Positions 1-8,244 of a stretch of 64,000 bases of DNA are shown one piece after another (within the stretch, counting starts at the first letter, position 1; each line of letters begins with the position of its first letter). Source of the DNA: Bacteroidales bacterium (GTDB lineage: Bacteria > Bacteroidota > Bacteroidia > Bacteroidales > UBA10428); the NCBI GenBank assembly GCA_016934055.1, contig JAFGTR010000056.1, positions 21,085-85,084 on the forward strand, in the 5' to 3' direction. The translations under genes and the position numbers were made by a program. The notes beneath the pieces are model-generated. The model worked only from the letters and a program-made list of their open reading frames with translations, ran no database searches and was not told the origin of the DNA.

Positions 1-184
1 AGTGAGCCTCCCATAATTTCTGCTTAATCTGTTTATCGGTAGTCATAATAATGCTGTATACCTGCATATTACCTGTAGTTGAAGCACGTGATGCAGCCTT
101 TATGACAGTGTTGAGCAGCGATTGATCTATTGGTTCGTCTTTGTATTTCCGTATCGTTTTATGACTTGTTATCGTGTTCATCAT
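1..184 (-). CDS. Nitroreductase-family NAD(P)H oxidoreductase, 5' part only
   Basis: This gene is cut by the window edge, so only about 61 N-terminal residues are visible. Two adjacent ATG codons (184 and 181) give an N-terminus containing TIRKYKDEPI, followed by ASRASTTGNMQVYSI. That arrangement, an R-x-x-RKY opening and then the SRASTTGNMQ flavin-binding loop, is characteristic of the flavin-dependent nitroreductase / NADPH-dependent oxidoreductase family (NfsA/FRP-like). Such cytosolic FMN enzymes reduce nitro compounds, quinones or flavins. It is divergent from the PhzF gene, with about 115 bp between them. The family assignment is firm, but the substrate cannot be told from this fragment. 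Confidence 0.8.
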   Translation of the reverse strand, partial: MMNTITSHKTIRKYKDEPIDQSLLNTVIKAASRASTTGNMQVYSIIMTTDKQIKQKLWEAH

Positions 185-298
185 TGTATTGAAATTTGGA
201 TTATGTTTGTAAATATATCAATAATTTTAGCGAACTGCCGTTTTAATTATTGAGCATATTTGTGCGTAAGACGCAGATTTCAAAACATATCATATTCT

Positions 299-1192
299 AT
301 GGAGCTTGTTTACTATATTGTTGATGTATTCACAGATAAACCTTTCGGCGGTAATCAACTGGCTGTTTTTCCCGAGGCACAGGGTATTGATGAATCATTG
401 CTGCAGCCGATTGCCGGGGAATTCAATTTTTCCGAGACAAGTTTTGTTTTTCCGCCTGATCATCCGGGAAACGACTGCAAATTAAGGATCTTCACCCCGG
501 CCCATGAAATTCCAACTGCCGGTCATCCTACCATTGGAACGGCATATATATTGTTCAGCGAGGGTATACTAAAGCCGGCTTTGAAGGGTAGTGCTGTCTT
601 TGAAGAAAAGGTAGGTGAAATTAAAATCTCATACACGCAGCATAACGGTGTCTGCCATGATATAGGGATGACTCAGCCATTGCCTGTTTTCGGACCGGTT
701 CATAATAACCTGCCTGTAATAGCAGACATTCTTTCATTGCAGGTTGGTGATATTGATGAAAGATATCCCGTGCAGAGTATTTCATGTGGTAATAATTTTC
801 TTTTTGTGCCTTTAAAAAGAATGCATGATCTTGCTCATATCAGATTGCGGCCTGACATTATGGAGAAGCACAAAAATGAACTTGACAGCACTGAACTTTA
901 TGTGTTTTCAACACAAACCGTTCATGCCGGATCAACAACACATGGCCGTATGTTCGCTCCTTTGTTTGGAATTGCTGAAGACCCGGTAACAGGCAGTGCC
1001 AGTGGCCCTCTGGGTTGTTACCTGGTTCGTTACGGTATTTCTGACGGCAAATCAATCATCTGTGAGCAGGGTTTTGAAATGGGCCGCCCCGGACTTGTTC
1101 ATGTCAGAATTGAAAATGAAAATGGTGAAATTAAAACGGTTCATGTTTCGGGAAATGCTGTTAAAATATCAAAAGGCTTGTTTTTGATATAG
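299..1192 (+). CDS. PhzF-family isomerase/epimerase
   Basis: This is a PhzF-like protein of 297 aa, the usual length for the family, which has a diaminopimelate-epimerase-like fold. Visible marks are the N-terminal FTDKPFGGNQLAVF, the acidic catalytic segment NFSETSFVF (Glu46 matches the general acid/base of PhzF), TPAHEIPTAGHPTIG, and the C-terminal EDPVTGSASGPLGCYL. I chose the ATG at 299 because the 13 upstream codons of the open frame do not resemble the family N-terminus, which normally begins right before the first beta strand. Most genomic PhzF homologues are not in phenazine clusters, and none is visible here, so the physiological substrate is unknown. It appears monocistronic. Confidence 0.88.
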   Translation: MELVYYIVDVFTDKPFGGNQLAVFPEAQGIDESLLQPIAGEFNFSETSFVFPPDHPGNDCKLRIFTPAHEIPTAGHPTIGTAYILFSEGILKPALKGSAVFEEKVGEIKISYTQHNGVCHDIGMTQPLPVFGPVHNNLPVIADILSLQVGDIDERYPVQSISCGNNFLFVPLKRMHDLAHIRLRPDIMEKHKNELDSTELYVFSTQTVHAGSTTHGRMFAPLFGIAEDPVTGSASGPLGCYLVRYGISDGKSIICEQGFEMGRPGLVHVRIENENGEIKTVHVSGNAVKISKGLFLI

Positions 1193-1344
1193 TGATATAT
1201 TATTAGTGCAATATTATTTGGCCATTTCACCCTGATGTAACCGGGATCGGAATCTCATGAAATACTGAGATAAATTCTACATGACTATCGAAAGGTTGAA
1301 GTTAAAATGACAGGGGTTTTATATGATAATAGATTGTTAACAAA

Positions 1345-1379
1345 TATTTTATAAAGGGGGGAAAAATACTGTATTTTTG
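1345..1379 (+). promoter_or_regulatory. Probable Bacteroidota promoter for the ABC permease
   Basis: TATTTTTG at 1372-1379 matches the Bacteroidota -7 element TAnnTTTG exactly. A weak -33 element (TTTT, 1347-1350) lies 21 bp upstream. It sits 32 bp before the permease ATG. Confidence 0.4.
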
Positions 1380-1411
1380 CAATTGCGTATTATGCTGCAA
1401 AAAATAATGCC

Positions 1412-2656
1412 ATGAAGGCAATTACGCTGATAAAAGATAATCTGAGGGTTTCCCTGGGGTCTATCAGGTCGAATATGTTACGATCTGTTCTCACCATGCT
1501 CATTATTGCTTTTGGTATAATGGCACTGGTTGGGATTCTTACAGCCATTGACTCAATTAAAAGCACAATTACCACTCAATTTGCCACAATGGGCGCCAAT
1601 ACATTTTCCATTGAAAGCCGCAGCATGTTTGTCAATATGGATGATAATCACAGGCGCAGAAAAAATAATCCCTATATCTCTTATCGTCAGGCCAAAGAGT
1701 TCAAAGAGCGTTTTTCATTTCCTGCCACGGTGTCAATTTTCACTTATGCTTCTGGTACAGCTATAGTAAAATATAAGTCCGAGAGAACGCACCCTAATAT
1801 TACCGTCGTCGGGGCCGATGAGAATTACCTGCTTACGGCGGGTTATGAAGTTGTTAAAGGACGGAATATATCATATCAGGATGTGCAAATGAACAGGAAT
1901 GTTGTATTATGAGGCAGTTCCTTATCACGGAAACTATTCGGTAAGGAAGAGGATCCGATTAACAAGATCGTCAGCATCGGAAGTGGCAAATTTTTGGTAA
2001 TAGGGACATTGAAAGAGAAAGGTTCAAGCTTTTCAAGCAGTGATAATATGTGTATTCTCACCTATACAAGTGTGAGGCAGTATTTCTCCTGGCCAAACCG
2101 TAATTATTCCATCAATGTATTGCCTGCAAATGAGCTGCAGGCTGAGATAGCCGCCGGTTATGCAGAAAGCCTTTTCAGGTCAGTTCGGAGGCTGAATGTT
2201 GTGGATGAATCAGATTTTGAGATCACAAAAAGTGATTTCCTTTCAAATTTATTGAAGGATATTTTAGGCGCTGTTCTGATTGCTGCTACGGTCATAGGTA
2301 TTGTTACACTTTTTGGTGCAGCCATTGGACTTATGAATATAATGCTGGTATCGGTTACTGAACGCACAACAGAAATTGGAATCCGAAAGGCCATTGGTGC
2401 AAAAAACACAGTGATAAGGCAGCAGTTTTTGTTTGAGGCTTTGCTTATTTGTCAGCTTGGAGGTGTTGTTGGTGTTTTGCTTGGCATAATGGTAGGAAGT
2501 CTTTTAGCAAAACTTTTTCAATCCCAGTTTGTTATGCCATGGTTATGGATTGTTTCCGGAATTCTATTGTGCTCTTTGGTAGGATTGGTTTCCGGTTATT
2601 ATCCAGCTGCAAAAGCATCAAAACTTGATCCGATTGTCGCCTTACGGTATGAATAA
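1412..2656 (+). pseudogene. MacB/FtsX-type ABC transporter permease interrupted by one in-frame TGA
   Basis: Read through one stop, this is a 414-codon gene of normal MacB-permease length. The N-terminal half (1412-1912) has the first membrane helix (LTMLIIAFGIMALVGIL) and the start of the periplasmic MacB_PCD domain. It ends NVVL followed by TGA at 1910-1912. The same frame then continues without another stop as [15 protein letters not shown], through the rest of the periplasmic domain, to three C-terminal helices with the FtsX signature [17 protein letters not shown]. Nothing else is missing. No ATPase partner is adjacent, so its cargo is unknown. It is either a recent nonsense mutation or a base-calling error. 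The downstream half alone could start at ATG 1994 but would lack the first helix. Confidence 0.8.
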
Positions 2657-2676
2657 TATTTAACACAGTATATATC

Positions 2677-3057
2677 ATGAAAGAGCTCATTATTGAAAAG
2701 ACAAATAACACTCCGGGTGTTGAGTTTAATGCTCAAACTGGTTATCTTAAGATTGAAGGCAGATCAATACCGGAAAATCCAGGTGATTTTTTTGATCGCT
2801 TACTTGAATGGATAGAACAATATTACCGAAACCCTGCTGATGTCACACGTTTTGATCTCAATCTCGAATATGTGAACAGCGGTTCTTCGAAATATCTGTT
2901 GGGTATTTTCAGAATGTTGAAGAAAAAGCAGGATGAAGGTTATCAGTGTACTATTAACTGGTATTACGAAGAGGATGATGAAGCTATTTTCAGTCTGGGG
3001 GAACACTATAAAACCTCGGTGAGGTTACCATTCAACCTGATTGAGTTTATTCAATAA
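2677..3057 (+). CDS. SiaC-family regulatory phosphoprotein (DUF1987)
   Basis: A 126-aa protein matching the SiaC/DUF1987 family, small STAS-like cytosolic proteins. In Pseudomonas, SiaC is phosphorylated by SiaB, dephosphorylated by SiaA, and activates a diguanylate cyclase. The diagnostic segment is FDLNLEYVNSGSSKYLLGIF, in which the Ser/Thr-rich loop is the phospho-acceptor site in characterised members. The C-terminus contains WYYEEDDEAIFSLGE, also typical. The gene starts 20 bp after the broken permease and may be cotranscribed with it. No SiaA/B-like phosphatase or kinase is nearby, so its partners must be elsewhere. It is followed directly by a terminator. Confidence 0.85.
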   Translation: MKELIIEKTNNTPGVEFNAQTGYLKIEGRSIPENPGDFFDRLLEWIEQYYRNPADVTRFDLNLEYVNSGSSKYLLGIFRMLKKKQDEGYQCTINWYYEEDDEAIFSLGEHYKTSVRLPFNLIEFIQ

Positions 3058-3088
3058 AAAAGTCCGGCTTCAAACCGGACTTTTTTTA
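3056..3088. terminator. Bidirectional intrinsic terminator
   Basis: A perfect 7-bp stem (AGTCCGG / CCGGACT, 3061-3067 and 3075-3081) with a 7-nt loop is flanked by an A-tract on the left and a T-tract on the right. It can therefore end both the SiaC-like gene (+) and the convergent GAPDH gene (-). Confidence 0.9.
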
Positions 3089-3125
3089 TGTAATAAGATT
3101 CTCTCCCGGGAGATATTGGGCTTTT

Positions 3126-4139
<1,014 letters not shown>

Positions 4140-4181
4140 TTAAATTAATGAATTATGAATTAGATATCTGAAAACGAAATG

Positions 4182-4212
4182 CGAAGATAAAAAAAATATA
4201 GACACACACAAA
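4182..4212 (-). promoter_or_regulatory. Promoter of the GAPDH gene
   Basis: On the minus strand, TTTG (4209-4212), a 19-bp spacer, then TATCTTCG (4182-4189, one mismatch to TAnnTTTG). This is the canonical Bacteroidota -33/-7 layout, about 50 bp upstream of the start codon. The same -7 octamer occurs at 40027-40034 before the FKBP gene. Confidence 0.6.
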
Positions 4213-4393
4213 CGATGAACGGCGTCAAATAAATGATGAATGAGGGGGCTGTCTTAATGGTTGTGATGGACTGCCTGAGTCTTCTTCCAAAGGCGCTGGT
4301 TTTCAGGAAGATTGTAGGGTGTTGATTGTGGGCATGACACCATTAACAGCTGTCTGTTTTAGATTACATGAATGTAACGTGAACCGGGTATTT

Positions 4394-5206
4394 TCATTCT
4401 ACCATCAGGATTTCATCAACCCTGGTTTTCTTTGGCTTTCTGCGGCTGACATCAATAGCTTTGCCAAACCGGTAACTGATGAAGAGGGAGAAGAAAAACC
4501 GGTTATTGTCTTCAGTGGCCATTATGGGTACTTTTTTCAGAAAAGCGTCAAAGATAAGACCTCCTTCGAGGGCATTCACAATTTGTTCACTTCGCCCGAA
4601 TTCCATTGTCAGACCTATTTTACCGTAAACACCCGGAATAAGGGAAATCTCATCAAATCCTTTGAAAAATGAGGCTTTCCCTGTGATTTCAGTCGGATAG
4701 GCATGCTGGCTTTCACTGAATTTTTCAGTGCTGTATTCAGGAAAGACTTGTCCGTCGACATACAAGAGTGTAACATAATTATAGTAGATGGGTTTTGCAA
4801 ACCCAAGGTCGGGCCCTGCGTTATAAAAATACCTTATGGCGATTCCTCCCCGGTCGTGCTTTTGATAGATTTCCCGTTGGTAACCGATACCAGCTCTGAG
4901 GTTAATAAAGCTGTTTATTTTGCCGTAAATATAGCTCTTGCTGGTGCTGGAGCTAAAGGAACTGGAGTATATTCTTACTTCTTTCGGATGTTTGATAACG
5001 GTGAGATCTACTTCGTATAATGTTTTCCTGAGGTATGTGATGCGTTTTGCATAGCGAAAATTGCCTCCCATTCCATTGGAATTCAGCAAAAATGCCAGAC
5101 TTCTTTCATTTCGATAAAGGATTTTTTCCTGCGTATCGATATCTCCCTGGGCATAACTGACACAAGGAATAATGAGCAGCACTATGATGATTATATGTTT
5201 AAGCAT
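4394..5206 (-). CDS. Exported outer-membrane-type protein of unknown function
   Basis: About 270 aa. I prefer the ATG at 5206 because it starts directly before the signal peptide (hydrophobic IIIIVLLIIPCVSYAQ, cleavage after SYA). The mature part is rich in alternating aromatic/polar strands (INLRAGIGYQREIY, GIAIRYFYNAGPDLGF, FFFSLFISYRFGKA) ending in a basic tail, which suggests an outer-membrane beta-barrel. I do not recognise a named family. It follows the small lipoprotein gene at 5274-5405 on the same strand, with an intervening hairpin. Confidence 0.7.
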   Translation of the reverse strand: MLKHIIIIVLLIIPCVSYAQGDIDTQEKILYRNERSLAFLLNSNGMGGNFRYAKRITYLRKTLYEVDLTVIKHPKEVRIYSSSFSSSTSKSYIYGKINSFINLRAGIGYQREIYQKHDRGGIAIRYFYNAGPDLGFAKPIYYNYVTLLYVDGQVFPEYSTEKFSESQHAYPTEITGKASFFKGFDEISLIPGVYGKIGLTMEFGRSEQIVNALEGGLIFDAFLKKVPIMATEDNNRFFFSLFISYRFGKAIDVSRRKPKKTRVDEILMVE

Positions 5207-5223
5207 ATGCAACAGAATAAACA

Positions 5224-5243
5224 AACCGGCCTTGAAGCCGGTT
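5224..5243 (-). terminator. Hairpin after the first micro-lipoprotein
   Basis: AACCGGC / GCCGGTT inverted repeat with a 6-nt loop. Read on the minus strand it lies 31 bp after the stop codon of the 43-aa lipoprotein and is followed by TTGTTTATT. It is a weak intrinsic terminator or a leader hairpin of the next gene. Confidence 0.45.
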
Positions 5244-5273
5244 ATGGTTTATTGTTTGACCCGGTTATTGAAA

Positions 5274-5405
5274 TTAACCATTGTGGTCATTCGTTTGTTC
5301 CGTTTTGCTATTACTGTATGCCGGGCATATTTTGCTGTTGCCACATGCAAAAACAGTCATCAGCATAAAGACGATCAGAAGAGCGAATACTGCAATCTTT
5401 TTCAT
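5274..5405 (-). CDS. 43-aa lipoprotein with an ICPAYS motif
   Basis: This is a very short gene, but it has every mark of a real exported lipoprotein. It opens MKKIAVFALLIVFMLM, then a lipobox TVFA|C at Cys21, then GNSKICPAYS and a polar tail. Codon use after the signal is not low-complexity. A second ORF 200 bp upstream (5614-5742) encodes a lipoprotein of the same design and the same ICPAYS core, which supports both being expressed. The mature protein is only about 23 residues with a second Cys six residues after the lipidated one, so it may bind a metal or form a disulfide. The function is unknown. Confidence 0.7.
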   Translation of the reverse strand: MKKIAVFALLIVFMLMTVFACGNSKICPAYSNSKTEQTNDHNG

Positions 5406-5613
5406 GTTCATTCACATCTTATACCAGATTTTGTTTTTCAACAGCCTCAGGTAAACCTTCCTGTTCGGAAAAAGCAAAAACTTCCGGCTGAATGATCCTG
5501 ACAGCAATAACTGTCGGAATCCAGGAACCAAATATGGTGAAATTGACGCCTGTCGCTGTTTTTAATTTTTTACGACAGGTAAAAATAGTGAAAAAACATG
5601 AAAATAAAACAGG

Positions 5614-5742
5614 TCAGCAATTCTTTTCCACCTGCTCGGTATCGTCGTTGACAGAATAAGCAGGACAAATGTTCTGACTGCAGGAAATGAGCATTCCGGC
5701 AATGAAAACCACGACCATAAGGATCAGTATTACCTTTTTCAT
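5614..5742 (-). CDS. 42-aa lipoprotein with an ICPAYS motif (paralogue)
   Basis: Encodes a signal peptide MKKVILILMVVVFIAGM, a lipobox LIS|C at Cys21, then SQNICPAYS and an acidic tail ending in a free Cys. The layout is the same as the 43-aa lipoprotein downstream: basic start, one hydrophobic helix, lipobox, 3-5 residues, ICPAYS, 12 polar residues. The two differ at most signal-peptide positions and in the tail, so this is an old duplication rather than a recent copy. The function is unknown, and attachment to the inner or outer membrane via the lipidated Cys is inferred. Confidence 0.7.
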   Translation of the reverse strand: MKKVILILMVVVFIAGMLISCSQNICPAYSVNDDTEQVEKNC

Positions 5743-5942
5743 AATCAGTTTATGTTAATAGTACAAAATTATAAGTTTTTGATCACTAATTCAAATGAAA
5801 TACAGATAATCAACGATAACTGTTACGCTATAATTCTTATCGATGTTACAGTTTGTTGACTAAAAGATCAAAATCCATTATAAATGAGTATTATTCATTG
5901 AGAAAAAATACTGCCGGTGTTTTCAGCCATGGCAGAGTCTAA

Positions 5943-6431
5943 TTACTGGTCCTCATATTCTTTAATGATGTCCTTCACCATTTCGGGTGAAACGCGGCCA
6001 TATGTTTTGTCACCCACCATAACCACAGGGGCAAGTCCGCAGGCCCCGACACAGCGCAGACAGCTGATTGAAAATCTTCCGTCGGCAGTTGTCTGACCAA
6101 CTTCTATTTTAAGTTCTTTTTTAAACTCTGAAAGTACATTTTCTGCTCCGCGGACATAGCAGGCAGTACCGGTGCATATGGATATCGGATGTCTGCCTTT
6201 GGGAACCATGGTGAAGAAGGAATAGAACGTAACCACACCATAGACTTGTGCCAAAGGAATATTCAGTTCATTGGCCACAACTTCCTGTATTTCGGCTGGC
6301 AGGTAACCAAATGATTGCTGCACCTTATGCAGTACATTAATAAGATCATCCTGTTTATTATCAAAGGATGCGCAGATCTCTTTAATCGTATCTGCATCTT
6401 TTTTCTTAAGCTCTACTTTTATTCCCGACAT
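5943..6431 (-). CDS. hndA: NuoE-like [2Fe-2S] subunit of NAD-dependent [FeFe]-hydrogenase (HndA/HydC type)
   Basis: 162 aa, the thioredoxin-like [2Fe-2S] protein family of the 24-kDa complex I subunit. It has the helical N-terminal part (VLHKVQQSFGYLPAEIQ) and the four cluster cysteines: CTGTAC (Cys-x4-Cys) and CLRCVGACG (pair spaced by three residues). In Hnd/Hyd hydrogenases this subunit passes electrons between the NuoF-like flavoprotein and the catalytic subunit. It is the last gene of the four-gene operon, 26 bp after the catalytic-subunit gene. It is soluble and cytosolic. Confidence 0.92.
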   Translation of the reverse strand: MSGIKVELKKKDADTIKEICASFDNKQDDLINVLHKVQQSFGYLPAEIQEVVANELNIPLAQVYGVVTFYSFFTMVPKGRHPISICTGTACYVRGAENVLSEFKKELKIEVGQTTADGRFSISCLRCVGACGLAPVVMVGDKTYGRVSPEMVKDIIKEYEDQ

Positions 6432-6457
6432 ATGGTGCTTGTTTTTGCATGTTGTAA

Positions 6458-8233
6458 TTAAATATAAATGATTTTTTTACGCTTGTCGACATAATGTGTA
6501 TGCAGGAGTTTATGGGATTTATCGCTGAGGGGTTTACCCAGGAATTCCTCATACAGTTTTATGATATACGGATTTTCATGTGATTTTCGTATAGGCTTAT
6601 TCTGATCTTCACGATAAATGGCCTCCATCCTTTTTTTCAGGATTTCAAAATTACCATGATGCAGGGGCTGTCCGCCGCCACCAATACAACCGCCCGGACA
6701 TGCCATGATTTCGATGGCATGGTAATGGCTTTTGCCATTACGGATATCTTCAAGGAGTTTCCGGGCTCTTCCAAGTCCATGAGCGATACCAATGTTAATA
6801 GGTGTGCCGGCAAAGTCGATTGTGGCTTCCCTTATGCCATCCATGCCGCGGAGTTCGTTAAAATCAACAGAATCAAGTGTCTTTTTTGTGAAGAGCTCAT
6901 ATGCCGTTCTCACGGCCGCTTCGATAACACCTCCTGTGGCGCCGAATATAACGCCTGCCCCTGTTGATTCGCCCAGAGGCAGGTCAAATTCCTCATCAGG
7001 CAGGCTGTGAAAGTCAATATTGGCCTGTTTGATCAGATTGCCTAACTCGCGTGTAGAAATGGAATAATCTACATCAGGGTTGCCATTTACCTTGAATTCA
7101 TCACGTGTGCATTCATATTTCTTGGCCAGGCAGGGCATTATGGATACCACGATAAGGTCCTCGCGTTTTACGTCGATCTTATCTGCAAAATAGGTTTTTG
7201 CTATTGAACCGAACATTTGTTGTGGAGACCTTGCTGTTGAAGGAATATCAAGCAAATCAGTAAACTGAGATTCAAAAAAATTGACCCATCCGGGACAGCA
7301 GGAGGTAAGGATGGGCAGCTTAACTGATTTATCACCATTCAGATGTCGTGTTAAACGATCAAGCAATTCAGATCCTTCCTCAAGTATGGTCAGATCGGCA
7401 GCAAAATCGGTATCAAAAACATATTTAAACCCCAGTCTGCGTAAAGCAGCAACCATTTTACCGGTTACAAGGGTTCCGGGCTCAAGATCGAACATTTCTC
7501 CCAGGGCGGCCCTCACGGCCGGAGCTGTTTGCACAATGACTGTTTTGGCGGGATTAGCCAGATCGCGGATGAGGCGGTTGGTATGATCTACTTCAGTTAG
7601 AGCTCCGGTGGGACAGACTGCAACACATTGTCCGCAATAAGTGCAAACTGAATCTTCCAGATCCATTTCAAAGGCGGGTGCCACCACTGACATAAATCCT
7701 CTGTTGATGGCTGATAGTGCACCTACTGTCTGGAATTCGTTGCACATGGTTTCGCAACGGCGGCACATGATACATTTGTTCATATCACGTATGATAGCCG
7801 GAGAAAAGTCTGTGCGGTATGTTGACATTTCAGCAATATCCTGGTATGGTATTTCACGGATGCCCATCTTAATGGCCAGATCCTGTAATTCGCAGTTCCC
7901 TGATTTGGGACAGATCAGACAATCCTTCGGATGATCAGAAAGGATCAATTCAAGCACAGTCTTTCTGGCATTCAGTACACGAATGGAATGCGTGTTTACA
8001 ATCATACCTTCAGAGACTTCAGTTGCGCAGGAGGGTGCCAGATTTTTCCGCCCCTGTACTTCAACCACACAAACACGGCAACCTCCCGGCTTATGCTCAA
8101 TATTGAGGTCTTCAAGGTGCATATAACACAGGGTGGGTATTTCAATTCCTACTGTACGGGCAGCCTTGAGAATGGTAGTACCTTTGGGAACCTCAACTGC
8201 TTTTTGATCTATAGTGAGTTTTACTTTTTCCAT
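6458..8233 (-). CDS. hndD: [FeFe]-hydrogenase catalytic subunit (HndD/HydA type)
   Basis: 591 aa. In order: an N-terminal plant-type [2Fe-2S] domain (PGGCRVC), a His-Cys3 [4Fe-4S] site (SDHPKDCLICPKSGNC), two [4Fe-4S] ferredoxin clusters (CIMCRRCETMC, CTYCGQCVAVC), then the H-cluster domain. All three H-cluster signatures are intact: TSCCPGW (L1), MPCLAKKYE (L2) and MACPGGCIGGGGQP (L3). A short small-subunit-like tail follows. This cluster set, together with NuoE- and NuoF-like partners, is the trimeric/tetrameric NAD(P)-linked, probably electron-bifurcating group A3 hydrogenase. It would evolve H2 from NADH plus reduced ferredoxin, or run in reverse, during fermentation. The HydEFG maturases are not in this window. 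Confidence 0.96.
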   Translation of the reverse strand: MEKVKLTIDQKAVEVPKGTTILKAARTVGIEIPTLCYMHLEDLNIEHKPGGCRVCVVEVQGRKNLAPSCATEVSEGMIVNTHSIRVLNARKTVLELILSDHPKDCLICPKSGNCELQDLAIKMGIREIPYQDIAEMSTYRTDFSPAIIRDMNKCIMCRRCETMCNEFQTVGALSAINRGFMSVVAPAFEMDLEDSVCTYCGQCVAVCPTGALTEVDHTNRLIRDLANPAKTVIVQTAPAVRAALGEMFDLEPGTLVTGKMVAALRRLGFKYVFDTDFAADLTILEEGSELLDRLTRHLNGDKSVKLPILTSCCPGWVNFFESQFTDLLDIPSTARSPQQMFGSIAKTYFADKIDVKREDLIVVSIMPCLAKKYECTRDEFKVNGNPDVDYSISTRELGNLIKQANIDFHSLPDEEFDLPLGESTGAGVIFGATGGVIEAAVRTAYELFTKKTLDSVDFNELRGMDGIREATIDFAGTPINIGIAHGLGRARKLLEDIRNGKSHYHAIEIMACPGGCIGGGGQPLHHGNFEILKKRMEAIYREDQNKPIRKSHENPYIIKLYEEFLGKPLSDKSHKLLHTHYVDKRKKIIYI

Positions 8234-8244
8234 CTTTGAGTTTG

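Noticed and set aside
5498..5585. Two further inverted repeats (CTGACAG/CTGTCGG and CCTGTCG/CGACAGG) around the micro-lipoprotein genes
   Set aside because: Stems are short or imperfect with long loops and no U-tract. They may be real terminators but cannot be supported.
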